Assembly (NCBI GenBank): GCA_002335355.1
Contig: DCTD01000091.1
Coordinates: 37,627 to 43,580 of the forward strand
Reading direction: 5' to 3'
Source: Patescibacteria group bacterium UBA1449
GTDB lineage: Bacteria; Patescibacteriota; Microgenomatia; UBA1400; UBA1449
DNA length: 5,954 nt
Position 1 is the stretch's first letter. Every line of letters begins with the position of its first letter. Below the pieces are notes generated by a model. The model ran no database searches, was not told the origin of the DNA, and saw nothing but the letters and a program-made list of their open reading frames with translations. A program made the position numbers and the translations under genes. This document shows positions 1 to 5,954 of the stretch, piece after piece.

Positions 1-242
1 TCAGGATCGATATAGAAAATCCAATCGTGGGTTGCATGATATGATCCAAGATTTCGCCAGTCATCAAAGTATTCTCCAGAAAAACCGATAATCTTTGCTC
101 CATACTGTTTAGCAATTTTAAGGGTGTTATCTGTAGAGTTTTTATCCACAACAATGATTTCGTCTGCCCACATAATGGAATCAAGACACCGAGGCAACAT
201 CTTTTCTTCGTTGTGCGTTAAAACAATTACTGAAAGATTCAT
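1..242 (-). CDS. GT2 family glycosyltransferase, WaaE/KdtX-like (partial, N-terminal 80 residues)
   Basis: Reading leftward from ATG at 242, 80 complete codons run open to the window edge, so the C-terminal part lies outside. The visible part is the nucleotide-binding half of a GT-A fold. It starts with the strand-loop LSVIVLTHNEE (residues 3-13), followed by EIIVVDKNSTDNT (28-40) with the sugar-nucleotide-binding Asp33. It ends at WIFYIDP followed by GA-, exactly where the metal-binding D-x-D/E is expected, so residue 81 must be D or E. The order of these motifs, including the RN at 63-64 before the DxD, is that of the WaaE/KdtX-like (beta-1,4-glucosyltransferase-like) branch of GT2. The likely role is cytoplasmic transfer of a sugar from a nucleotide donor onto a surface glycan; donor and acceptor cannot be told. 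The start overlaps the upstream gene's stop (ATGA), which suggests translational coupling, and a GGAG stands nine bases upstream. Confidence 0.85.
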   Translation of the reverse strand, partial: MNLSVIVLTHNEEKMLPRCLDSIMWADEIIVVDKNSTDNTLKIAKQYGAKIIGFSGEYFDDWRNLGSYHATHDWIFYIDP

Positions 243-1156
243 ACTGTTTTTCTCCAACTGCCTATTCCCATGTTCATAAAGTAGTAATCGACAATTGCCC
301 GTCTATTCCAGGATGTGCTTTTACCTAATTGTACTAAGGATTGGCGCAGTAGTGCTAGCTTAGTTCTTAACGGAGCATAGTGGAAACCAAACCATAGCCT
401 GTTTCGTTGCAAAAAGTAATCATGTAAAGAAGATCCAACTCCCGAGCTGCCGGCATTCTTATGCCATATGTACGGTTTTGGATTGTAAACGACGTGCCAT
501 CCGGCTTTCTCTGCTCTAACTGAAAAATCACTATCTTCCCAATATAAAAAAAGTTTTTCATTTAAGAAGCCAATTTTTTCAAACACTTCTTTCTTAACAA
601 GCATACAGCACCCTGAAGCAAAATCAGTTTTCATAGTTTTATCATATTGTCCTTGATCAACCTCATCCACCCCCCTGTGTGAACCATACATGTTCTGCCA
701 GTCAAGCAAGCCTCCAGCATACCAGATTACCTTTCCCAATTCAGTTCTTTTATACCTATCTTTATGATATTCATAGCCCTTGGCAAAATATATCTTTGGT
801 GAGATACAACCTACCATTGGATTTTTTTCCATATACTCAAACAGTATCTGCAAAAAATCAGAAGAAACGAGCGTGTCATTATTCAGCAAAAGAATGTAAT
901 CAACCCCATCGTTTAAAGCTTGTTTTATTCCAACGTTATTGCCTCCGGCAAACCCAAGATTTCCAGTCTTCTTAATAACCACAGTTTCAGGGAACTCTTT
1001 GTTTATGGCTTGGGTCTCTTGTAAATCGTTACTATAATCAACAACATAAATGGTATGCAAAAAACGGGATGTTTTTATGTCTTTAAGTGAAGTCAAACAT
1101 TCCCTTGTATCTTTAATGCCGTTATAGTTTAGAATAACAATTCCAATCTTCTTCAT
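239..1156 (-). CDS. GT2 family glycosyltransferase, rhamnosyltransferase-like (305 aa)
   Basis: This is a complete soluble GT2 (GT-A fold) enzyme. In order: IGIVILNYNG (4-13), VVDYSND (38-44), the GNLGFAGGNNVGI donor-loop signature (65-77), LLLNNDT with the metal-binding NND in place of DxD (89-95), ASGCCMLVKKEVFEKIGFLNE (180-200), and LYWEDSDFSVRAEKAGW (204-220), where ED supplies the probable catalytic base. This set is typical of the rhamnosyltransferase-like subgroup that extends cell-surface polysaccharides, usually from a dTDP- or UDP-sugar. The length is normal. I chose MKKIGIV at 1156 over an ATG at 1189: the extra 11 residues would overlap the YfhO-family gene by 31 bp and precede the normal GT2 N-terminus, whereas 1156 leaves a 2-bp gap. 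No transmembrane segment is visible, so it is not a CsbB/DPMS-type polyprenyl-phosphate sugar synthase. Residue 41 is Tyr where this family usually has Asn (VVDN). The TGA stop overlaps the next ATG. Confidence 0.9.
   Translation of the reverse strand: MKKIGIVILNYNGIKDTRECLTSLKDIKTSRFLHTIYVVDYSNDLQETQAINKEFPETVVIKKTGNLGFAGGNNVGIKQALNDGVDYILLLNNDTLVSSDFLQILFEYMEKNPMVGCISPKIYFAKGYEYHKDRYKRTELGKVIWYAGGLLDWQNMYGSHRGVDEVDQGQYDKTMKTDFASGCCMLVKKEVFEKIGFLNEKLFLYWEDSDFSVRAEKAGWHVVYNPKPYIWHKNAGSSGVGSSLHDYFLQRNRLWFGFHYAPLRTKLALLRQSLVQLGKSTSWNRRAIVDYYFMNMGIGSWRKTV
252..255 (-). promoter_or_regulatory. Shine-Dalgarno GGAG for the WaaE-like gene
   Basis: On the minus strand GGAG lies nine bases before the ATG at 242, inside the end of the upstream coding region. 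It is the only convincing Shine-Dalgarno sequence at any of the five starts in the window. It supports the choice of this start and shows that the host can use SD-led initiation. The other starts have only weak A-rich upstream sequence. Confidence 0.55.
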
Positions 1157-1158
1157 AG

Positions 1159-3528
1159 TTATACATTTTTGATTCTTTGTTGAACCCACAAGCCTAATAG
1201 TAACAAAAGGGCACTGACAACCGTAATACCAAACCCCACAGTTACTGATCGCGGTTTATAATCAAAAACAACTGTATGCTCACCTGCTGACAGTTTAACA
1301 GATCGAAATATTCCTTGGTAGGGTTCGATTTGAGTGACCTTTCCATCAACACGTGCTTGCCAACCAGGATAGTAGAAGTCTCTTAATAATAGTTTTCCAT
1401 CATTGGGGGCTTGAACGTGAACAGCCACTTGCTGCGGGTGAACATCATTTAAACGAATTACTGCCTCAACCTGCTGATTATCAATAAGAAATGACGCTCG
1501 TTTTTTGGCTTTAGTGTTTTGATAAACAACAATATCTCCAGTCCTAAACACCGGTAAATAGTTTTTAGTGTCAGTAACTACATCAATAGGTATACCACTA
1601 ACCACATATTGAGCACTGAACTCATCAAGTAAAGGATTATCGTATGCTTTAATATCAAGTGTGTTTACCAGTTTTGACTGCCAGTAATCACGATAAGGTT
1701 TTGGTAAGATAGCTACATACCCGGCAACGTGGTTAAGATTATAAAATTGATGGATATTTGCCGGCAACATTGTCATCTCTGTCTGCATCCGGTCCCATGT
1801 CTTTAGTTCGCTATGAGTTACTGAACCCTGAGAGAAAGGAGGTCTGACAGCAAGATGATTAAGATACGTCCAGACTCCAATATAAGCTTGCGTGTTTGAG
1901 ATTGAAATATAACGTTGCCCATCTAGATTCCTTTGTAAAAAGGCTACGACCTCATCATTAGCTTTCATTTTATTTACATCAGCAAAAAACAAGTTACCTC
2001 GCACTGATAAGAATAGTTCAATAAGTAATAAAATAAAACCAATAAGAATCCACTTTTTTTGCTTGGAAATTGAAAAATGGAAAAGTGCATAAAACCCTAT
2101 TAAGCCAAGGGCAAAAATGACAGCACTTTGCATAAGTAAAGAGCTAATGACATCAATTTTTTCCAGCGAATAACTTACAGAGCCTTGAAAAGGCACATGC
2201 TTAACAAGTTCGTATAATTTGATGAATGAAAAGATCAAAAAAGCAGGTTCTATTATTAAAGTAATCAAAGCAATGCTCACTGTTGCTGTCGCTCCCCACC
2301 CCAATACTTTAACAAACGTATTTTGAGCACTTTTTTTATTGAGTATAAATTGCAAACCAATCCCAGAAAGTACTGCCATTGCTAATGAGTACATAATGAG
2401 TACTCTAGTTGGTGAACGGAATGAACTAAACCCTGGCACAAAGGCATGAAACATTGAAAACAATGGCAGGTTGCTCCCAAAGGCCAGCAAAAAGGTAAGA
2501 AATACGGTACCTGCCAACGGGTATATGTACTGCCTTTTTGTTGATTTAAAGAGAGCAATACCAGCAAAAATAAGAGCGGAAAGGCTAATAAAACCAGCGG
2601 TATTGGCTAGACCAGCATCGTGTTGCGAGTTCGGTCCCCATGAATTACCCTCTACCCAACTACCATAAATCTTGGGAAAGATTAATCTTGGAAGACTTTC
2701 AACGTTAAGGCCTTTAACTAAAGCAAGGTCAAGATTTTGTTCACGCTGAGTATGTTCAAGTAACTCAAGTGTTGGAACCAGCTGAATAGCAGCCATTAAG
2801 AAAGCTAAGATAATACTAACTCCAAAACTCATCAAATAGATAACGCGTTTCCGGTAAGATATTTTTTCCTTAAAAACGAAGAGAGCATAGTAAACACCAA
2901 GTATTAAAAGAGTGTAGTACACATATTGAGAGTGGCCGGAAAGCAGTTGTAAAGCCAACAACAAGGCCAGCTTCCAGGAGAAGTAGCATCTTTTGTGAAT
3001 GAAATCTTTAACAAAAACAGCATAAATCCACGGGATAAAAACAATCCCAGCCAGTGTATTGACATCATTAGCAGCTTCAAAAACAGACCCGGAAAACCCA
3101 AAGACCAATCCAACATACAGACAGGGAATGAGTTCGAGTAGCAAACTACGGGCAAGAATAAATCCTCCCAGAGCACTTAAAAAGACAAAAACCAGAGCTT
3201 GAAACGATACTGCTTGGACAAGGTTTGAAAAGAGTAAAAAGAAAATGTTAAACGGTGAAAAAACGGGATGAGCTGGATCAGCTAAAAACGGTAAACCGGC
3301 AAAGACAAAGGGGTTCCACAACGGTAACCTGCCACTTAAAACCTCTGTCTTCCAAAAGTGATACATGGGAGCAATATGCAGCAGGTCATCGACATAGAAT
3401 AAGGCTTTATTCAAAAAGAGTGGGTACAAAAAAATGCTGGCAAGACAAAAGTAGACGAGGCTAGCTGCAAGCACAGGATGAGACGCAAGTTGTGTTTTAA
3501 CTGAACGGTAGAACCCCTGCAGTTTCAT
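1159..3528 (-). CDS. YfhO-family multi-pass membrane protein, probable GT-C-type glycosyltransferase (789 aa)
   Basis: The N-terminal membrane segment (about 19-38) is followed by an external loop with an acidic pair, VDD (46-48), then LPLWNPFVFAGLPFLAD (68-84), the pattern that marks YfhO proteins and the wider GT-C fold. About 13 hydrophobic segments can be picked out, including those near 106-150, 157-175, 186-251, 310-350, 376-427 and 460-508. A soluble domain follows (about 511-760). It ends in the YfhO C-terminal signature: RDFYYPGWQARVDGK (716-730), FRSVKLSAGEHTVVFDYKP (741-759), and a final membrane helix (763-782). In Bacillus subtilis, YfhO is believed to move sugar from a lipid carrier onto lipoteichoic acid together with CsbB and GtcA. 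The present substrate is unknown, and no CsbB- or GtcA-like gene is visible here. It is the first gene of the minus-strand operon and ends 2 bp before the GT2 gene. The ATG start has no Shine-Dalgarno sequence and sits 11 bases from a TATAAT box, so the transcript may be almost leaderless. Length is within the normal YfhO range. Confidence 0.88.
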   Translation of the reverse strand: MKLQGFYRSVKTQLASHPVLAASLVYFCLASIFLYPLFLNKALFYVDDLLHIAPMYHFWKTEVLSGRLPLWNPFVFAGLPFLADPAHPVFSPFNIFFLLFSNLVQAVSFQALVFVFLSALGGFILARSLLLELIPCLYVGLVFGFSGSVFEAANDVNTLAGIVFIPWIYAVFVKDFIHKRCYFSWKLALLLALQLLSGHSQYVYYTLLILGVYYALFVFKEKISYRKRVIYLMSFGVSIILAFLMAAIQLVPTLELLEHTQREQNLDLALVKGLNVESLPRLIFPKIYGSWVEGNSWGPNSQHDAGLANTAGFISLSALIFAGIALFKSTKRQYIYPLAGTVFLTFLLAFGSNLPLFSMFHAFVPGFSSFRSPTRVLIMYSLAMAVLSGIGLQFILNKKSAQNTFVKVLGWGATATVSIALITLIIEPAFLIFSFIKLYELVKHVPFQGSVSYSLEKIDVISSLLMQSAVIFALGLIGFYALFHFSISKQKKWILIGFILLLIELFLSVRGNLFFADVNKMKANDEVVAFLQRNLDGQRYISISNTQAYIGVWTYLNHLAVRPPFSQGSVTHSELKTWDRMQTEMTMLPANIHQFYNLNHVAGYVAILPKPYRDYWQSKLVNTLDIKAYDNPLLDEFSAQYVVSGIPIDVVTDTKNYLPVFRTGDIVVYQNTKAKKRASFLIDNQQVEAVIRLNDVHPQQVAVHVQAPNDGKLLLRDFYYPGWQARVDGKVTQIEPYQGIFRSVKLSAGEHTVVFDYKPRSVTVGFGITVVSALLLLLGLWVQQRIKNV

Positions 3529-3539
3529 ATAGTGCTTTT

Positions 3540-3545
3540 ATTATA
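3540..3545 (-). promoter_or_regulatory. Putative -10 box (TATAAT) of the minus-strand operon
   Basis: A consensus TATAAT reads leftward, with its last base 11 bases before the ATG of the YfhO-family gene. A start of transcription seven bases downstream would fall near 3533 and leave a leader of about five bases, too short for a Shine-Dalgarno sequence, and none is seen. No good -35 hexamer stands 16-18 bases upstream (TACCTA at 17). The call therefore rests on the -10 match and its position alone. In AT-rich DNA such a match can arise by chance. Confidence 0.4.
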
Positions 3546-3568
3546 CCTAGTAATTACCTTTTTAGGTA
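3544..3568. repeat. TACCT direct repeat plus AGGTA inverted copy in the divergent control region
   Basis: TACCT occurs at 3544-3548 and again at 3555-3559, exactly 11 bp apart, about one helical turn. An inverted copy, AGGTA, follows at 3564-3568 after TTTT. The second and third copies form a 5-bp stem with a 4-base loop. The cluster covers the -35 and spacer zone of the putative leftward promoter and touches its -10 box, as binding sites for a regulator would. The pentamers are short, so chance is possible. The hairpin is too weak, and has no following T-run, to be a terminator. Confidence 0.35.
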
Positions 3569-3580
3569 TTAATAGCAATA

Positions 3581-3594
3581 TAGACTCAAGTCTA
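3581..3594. promoter_or_regulatory. 14-bp interrupted palindrome TAGACT-CA-AGTCTA, possible operator
   Basis: Two perfect 6-base arms (TAGACT and AGTCTA) flank a 2-base centre, 13 bp before the GTG start of the flippase gene. The site lies inside the spacer of the rightward promoter suggested by the TAAAAT box at 3596. A bound dimeric regulator would occlude polymerase there. No regulator gene lies in the window to pair with it. A 2-base loop cannot form a good RNA hairpin, so a DNA-level role is more likely than an RNA one. Confidence 0.4.
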
Positions 3595-3595
3595 G

Positions 3596-3601
3596 TAAAA
3601 T
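3596..3601 (+). promoter_or_regulatory. Putative -10 box (TAAAAT) of the plus-strand operon
   Basis: TAAAAT matches the consensus at five of six positions. A transcription start seven bases downstream would fall on 3608, the G of the GTG start codon, giving a leaderless mRNA. This fits the lack of any Shine-Dalgarno sequence before that start. The -35 position at a 17-bp spacing is TAGCAA, a poor match. A rival -10, TATAGA at 3579-3584, would give a leader of about 17 bases. Either is a weak call. Confidence 0.3.
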
Positions 3602-3607
3602 CAACCT

Positions 3608-5056
3608 GTGACTACAATACAACAACTCGGTCATCGAGCCACTAAATCAGTTATTGCCTTAACATCACGGACATTTATTCTCAACGTGATTAACTTCTTA
3701 GGCGCATTTGTGTTAACGATTTTTCTTACTCCCAGGGAATTTGGGATTTTTATCTTAACCTCAACTGTTGTTGATATCTTAACCTACTTTTCTGATATTG
3801 GCTTAGCAGGAGCATTAATTCAAAAGAAAACCGATCTGGAAAAGAATGAAGTTAATGCAACCTTTACCATTCAGATGGGGTTGGTCAGCAGTGGAATCAT
3901 AGTTGCTTTACTCTTTTCAAAACCAATACAGACTTTCTACGGTATTGAGAACCAAGGCATATTCTTATTTTATGCCCTGCTGGCTGCTTTTTTCTTTTCT
4001 TCTCTTAAAACCATTCCCTCAGTCCTTTCTGAACGGGAACTAAAATTTGAAAAAATTATTATTCCTCAAATAGTAGAAACAATCGTCTTTAACGTCTTGA
4101 TTGTAACCTTAGCATGGAGAGGATTTGGCTTAACAAGCTACATAGTAGCTGTCCTAGCCAGAGCCCTACTAGGAACCCTGACAATTTACTTGTTAGTTTC
4201 TTGGCGACCCCGTCTATACTTTTCTCTGTCTGCAGTTAAAAGTTTACTCAGTTTTGGAATTACCTATCAGCTCAACAGCTTAACGGCAATGTTTAAAGAC
4301 CGTGTTTCCCTCCTAATCTTAGGCAAGATTATCGGTATTGAGGGAATGGGGATTTTAGGCTGGGCTGAAAAATGGGCAAATCTGCCACTAAGGTACTTTC
4401 TGGATTCAACGGTCAAAGTAGCCTTTCCCCTGTTCTCAAGGCTTCAGAATACCCTTGATAAAGCCAAAATTGCCCTAGATCAAGCCATCTATTTTATTAG
4501 TGTTTTAGTCTTTCCTGCTTTAGTTGGTGCCTATTTAGTCATGCCTCAGATAATTGAGACAATCCCTCAATATACTAAATGGGAACCAGGTCTAACTACG
4601 TTTAACCTCTTACTGATCTCAGCCGCAATTGCTTCAATTTCAACGTTTTTAACCAATTTCCTGACAGCCATTGGCAAGGTAAAACACGTGTTAGCTCTTA
4701 TGGTTATGTGGACAGTTTTAACCTTAACCCTCTACCCGCTTTTTGCTTTACAGTTTGGCTACGTCGGTGTTGCCATAGCTTCAATTGTCGTAGCATTTAC
4801 TTCATTTGTCCCGTATGTACTGGTAAAAAGAGTTATTCCTTTTAACGTTGTTAAACTTATTGCCCCTGCCCTTGTTTCATCTGCAATTTTACTTATTGGT
4901 ATTAAACTCTCGCAGCCTTGGTTTGCCTCCGGAATTGCCGGAATAATTGAAACAATTACCCTAGGTATACTCCTCTATGGAGGTAGCCTGTTACTTTTTG
5001 ACAGAGCAACATTAAAAACTAATATTAATAAGTTTATTACCTATGCCAAAACCTAA
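3608..5056 (+). CDS. Wzx-like oligosaccharide flippase, MOP/MATE superfamily (482 aa)
   Basis: This protein is hydrophobic along its whole length, with about 12-14 membrane segments (for example near 23-40, 46-66, 88-104, 117-135, 151-170, 174-196, 293-318, 330-356, 359-379, 385-406, 415-434, 443-464). The opening, a short basic N-terminus, then LTPREFGIFILTSTVVDILTYF (from 40) and FSDIGLAGALIQKK (61-74), is the signature of Polysacc_synt flippases of the WzxC/TuaB type. SERELKFEKI (141-150) and VAFPLFSRLQ (271-280) are also typical, and the length is normal for the family. The expected role is to move a lipid-linked oligosaccharide from the inner to the outer face of the cytoplasmic membrane. 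The start is GTG: an in-frame TAA at 3596-3598 rules out anything further upstream, and the first internal Met is residue 90, too far in. No Shine-Dalgarno sequence is seen. Its last 14 bp overlap the following GT2 gene, so the two are probably co-translated. The actual cargo is unknown. Confidence 0.9.
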   Translation: MTTIQQLGHRATKSVIALTSRTFILNVINFLGAFVLTIFLTPREFGIFILTSTVVDILTYFSDIGLAGALIQKKTDLEKNEVNATFTIQMGLVSSGIIVALLFSKPIQTFYGIENQGIFLFYALLAAFFFSSLKTIPSVLSERELKFEKIIIPQIVETIVFNVLIVTLAWRGFGLTSYIVAVLARALLGTLTIYLLVSWRPRLYFSLSAVKSLLSFGITYQLNSLTAMFKDRVSLLILGKIIGIEGMGILGWAEKWANLPLRYFLDSTVKVAFPLFSRLQNTLDKAKIALDQAIYFISVLVFPALVGAYLVMPQIIETIPQYTKWEPGLTTFNLLLISAAIASISTFLTNFLTAIGKVKHVLALMVMWTVLTLTLYPLFALQFGYVGVAIASIVVAFTSFVPYVLVKRVIPFNVVKLIAPALVSSAILLIGIKLSQPWFASGIAGIIETITLGILLYGGSLLLFDRATLKTNINKFITYAKT

Positions 5057-5954
5057 ACTTTCAGTTTGTCTACTGGCTTTAAATGAAGCTAAACATATTG
5101 CCTCATCCCTGAAGTCTGTTAAACCTATCGCTGAAGAAATCATCGTTTTCGTTGATGATTTGACGACAGATGAGACAGCCAAGATTGCTAAGACGTTTAC
5201 AAAAAACGTATTTATAAAACCACACCAAGCCAATTTTCATATTAACAAGCAGGCAGCAATCAATATGGCCAAAGGAGACTGGATTCTGTGGTTGGATGCC
5301 GACGAGACAATAACGCCTGAACTGGCTCAAGAAATAAAACAGGTGCTCAGTGATGCGCAATACGATGGTTACTATATGCCTCGTAAGAACATAATTTTTG
5401 ATAAATGGATAGAACACACAGGATGGTTTCCTGATTATCAGCTCAGGTTGTTCAGGAATGGTAAAGGTTTGTATCCTTGTGAAAAGATCCATGAAAACCC
5501 AAAAGTCACTGGAGAAACCGGGTATCTTACCCATCCATTGATGCATGATAACTATGAGTCACTGACCCAGTTTATCGATAAACTCAACCGCTACACATCC
5601 CTTGATGCCAAGAACCTAACCAAAGAGATCCATACTCCCGACGTCAGCCATTTTCTTATCCGCCCTGGGGATGAGTTCGTCAAACGGTTTCTCGCTGAGG
5701 GTGGGTATAAAGATGGTGGTCACGGTTTAGTATTGTCCTTACTGCAAACTATGTTTGAACTGGTTACGGTAGCAAAGACATGGGAACTAGCACAGTTTAC
5801 TTTAAAAAACGGGCAGACAGATCTCATTGCCAGTGTTGAGACCTACATGAAACAGAATAGTAAAACATGGAAGTGGTGGAAGCGGGAACTGCAGATTCAG
5901 AAAGCAACAAATCCTCTTAGCCGTTTTTACTGGAAGTTAGTCCGGAAACTGGGT
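5043..5954 (+). CDS. GT2 family glycosyltransferase, WaaE/KdtX-like (304 residues visible, no stop before window end)
   Basis: The frame is open from ATG at 5043 to the last base, so the stop lies beyond the window. Visible motifs: LSVCLLALNEAKHI (6-19), EEIIVFVDDLTTDET (31-45), WLDADE with the metal-binding DAD (83-88), PDYQLRLFRNG (130-140), KIHEN (148-152), HDNYESLTQFIDKLNRYT (168-185), and FLAEGGYKDGGHG (216-228). The H-x(2)-Y...K-x-NRYT and GGYKDG blocks are characteristic of the WaaE/KdtX-like branch, which adds a sugar to LPS-core-like or other surface glycans from a nucleotide donor in the cytoplasm. The sugar-nucleotide loop is VDDLTTDET rather than the usual VDSGSTDGT. The visible C-terminus is strongly basic and Trp-rich (KTWKWWKRE, 274-282), which may hold it to the membrane. 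It overlaps the flippase gene by 14 bp and has no clear Shine-Dalgarno sequence, which suggests coupled translation. At over 304 residues it is slightly longer than many relatives (about 250-300) because of this tail. Confidence 0.87.
   Translation, partial: MPKPKLSVCLLALNEAKHIASSLKSVKPIAEEIIVFVDDLTTDETAKIAKTFTKNVFIKPHQANFHINKQAAINMAKGDWILWLDADETITPELAQEIKQVLSDAQYDGYYMPRKNIIFDKWIEHTGWFPDYQLRLFRNGKGLYPCEKIHENPKVTGETGYLTHPLMHDNYESLTQFIDKLNRYTSLDAKNLTKEIHTPDVSHFLIRPGDEFVKRFLAEGGYKDGGHGLVLSLLQTMFELVTVAKTWELAQFTLKNGQTDLIASVETYMKQNSKTWKWWKRELQIQKATNPLSRFYWKLVRKLG

Noticed and set aside
367..561. Minus-strand open frame of 64 codons inside the 305-aa GT2 gene
   Set aside because: It is an alternate frame over the C-terminal part of an intact GT2 gene, with no features of its own.
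679..975. Plus-strand open frame of 98 codons opposite the 305-aa GT2 gene
   Set aside because: It lies wholly antisense to a gene with intact GT2 motifs. Its own product has no recognisable domain and a composition typical of a shadow frame.
1157..1189. Alternative upstream ATG at 1189 for the 305-aa GT2, adding 11 residues
   Set aside because: It would overlap the YfhO-family gene by 31 bp and add a polar stretch before the normal GT2 N-terminus. The start at 1156 gives a standard start and a 2-bp spacing.
2382..3464. Short open frames within the YfhO-family gene (2382-2567 and 2904-3176 minus; 2471-2668 and 3255-3464 plus)
   Set aside because: All lie inside the continuous 789-codon YfhO-family frame and have no motifs or ribosome-binding sites of their own.
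3555..3568. TACCT-TTTT-AGGTA hairpin as a transcription terminator
   Set aside because: The stem is only 5 bp and AT-rich, no T-run follows it, and it lies between divergent genes where no transcript is expected to end.
5103..5546. Minus-strand open frame of 147 codons, and a smaller one at 5012-5233
   Set aside because: Both are antisense to the WaaE-like GT2 gene, whose plus-strand frame carries DAD, PDYQLRLF and IHEN. The antisense products match nothing recognisable.
1..5954. Search by eye for tRNA or rRNA genes, CRISPR arrays, insertion-sequence ends, toxin-antitoxin pairs or a defence-like system
   Set aside because: Nearly all bases are taken up by five glycan-related genes. No regularly spaced repeats, transposase motifs or structured RNA signatures were seen.

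Overview
The window is a densely packed, low-GC (roughly 40% by eye) surface-glycan locus. It holds five genes in two divergent operons separated by one 79-bp control region (3529-3607). Everything else is coding, with gene junctions of +2 bp, -3 bp and -14 bp. TGA serves as a stop codon in the ATGA junction at 239-242, so the genetic code is an ordinary one with TGA as stop. Compact operons, weak or absent ribosome-binding sites at most starts, a large YfhO-family membrane protein and several small GT2 enzymes resemble Candidate Phyla Radiation genomes, especially Microgenomates (Levy-, Gottesman-, Roizman-, Woesebacteria). This is an inference from style; no phylogenetic marker gene is present.

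Left operon (minus strand, read 3528 to 1): a 789-aa YfhO-family multi-pass membrane protein, likely a GT-C-type lipid-linked sugar transferase; then a 305-aa soluble GT2 glycosyltransferase of the rhamnosyltransferase-like type; then the first 80 residues of a WaaE/KdtX-like GT2 enzyme that is cut by the window edge. Right operon (plus strand): a 482-aa MOP-superfamily (Wzx-like) oligosaccharide flippase with a GTG start, overlapped by a second WaaE-like GT2 enzyme of which 304 residues are visible before the window ends.

Together the genes suggest a route in which cytoplasmic GT2 enzymes build a glycan on a lipid carrier, the flippase moves it across the membrane, and the YfhO-type protein adds sugars or transfers glycan on the outer face. 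No polymerase, ligase, nucleotide-sugar synthesis gene or initiating phosphoglycosyltransferase lies within the window, so the end product cannot be named.

The least ordinary part is the divergent intergenic region. It holds a 14-bp interrupted palindrome, a TACCT/AGGTA repeat cluster, and -10-like boxes placed so that both divergent transcripts would have almost no 5' leader. I found no RNA genes, CRISPR arrays, insertion sequences, terminators or obviously novel defence-like system. This is mainly a recognisable glycan cassette, with an interesting promoter region and some motif oddities in the enzymes.
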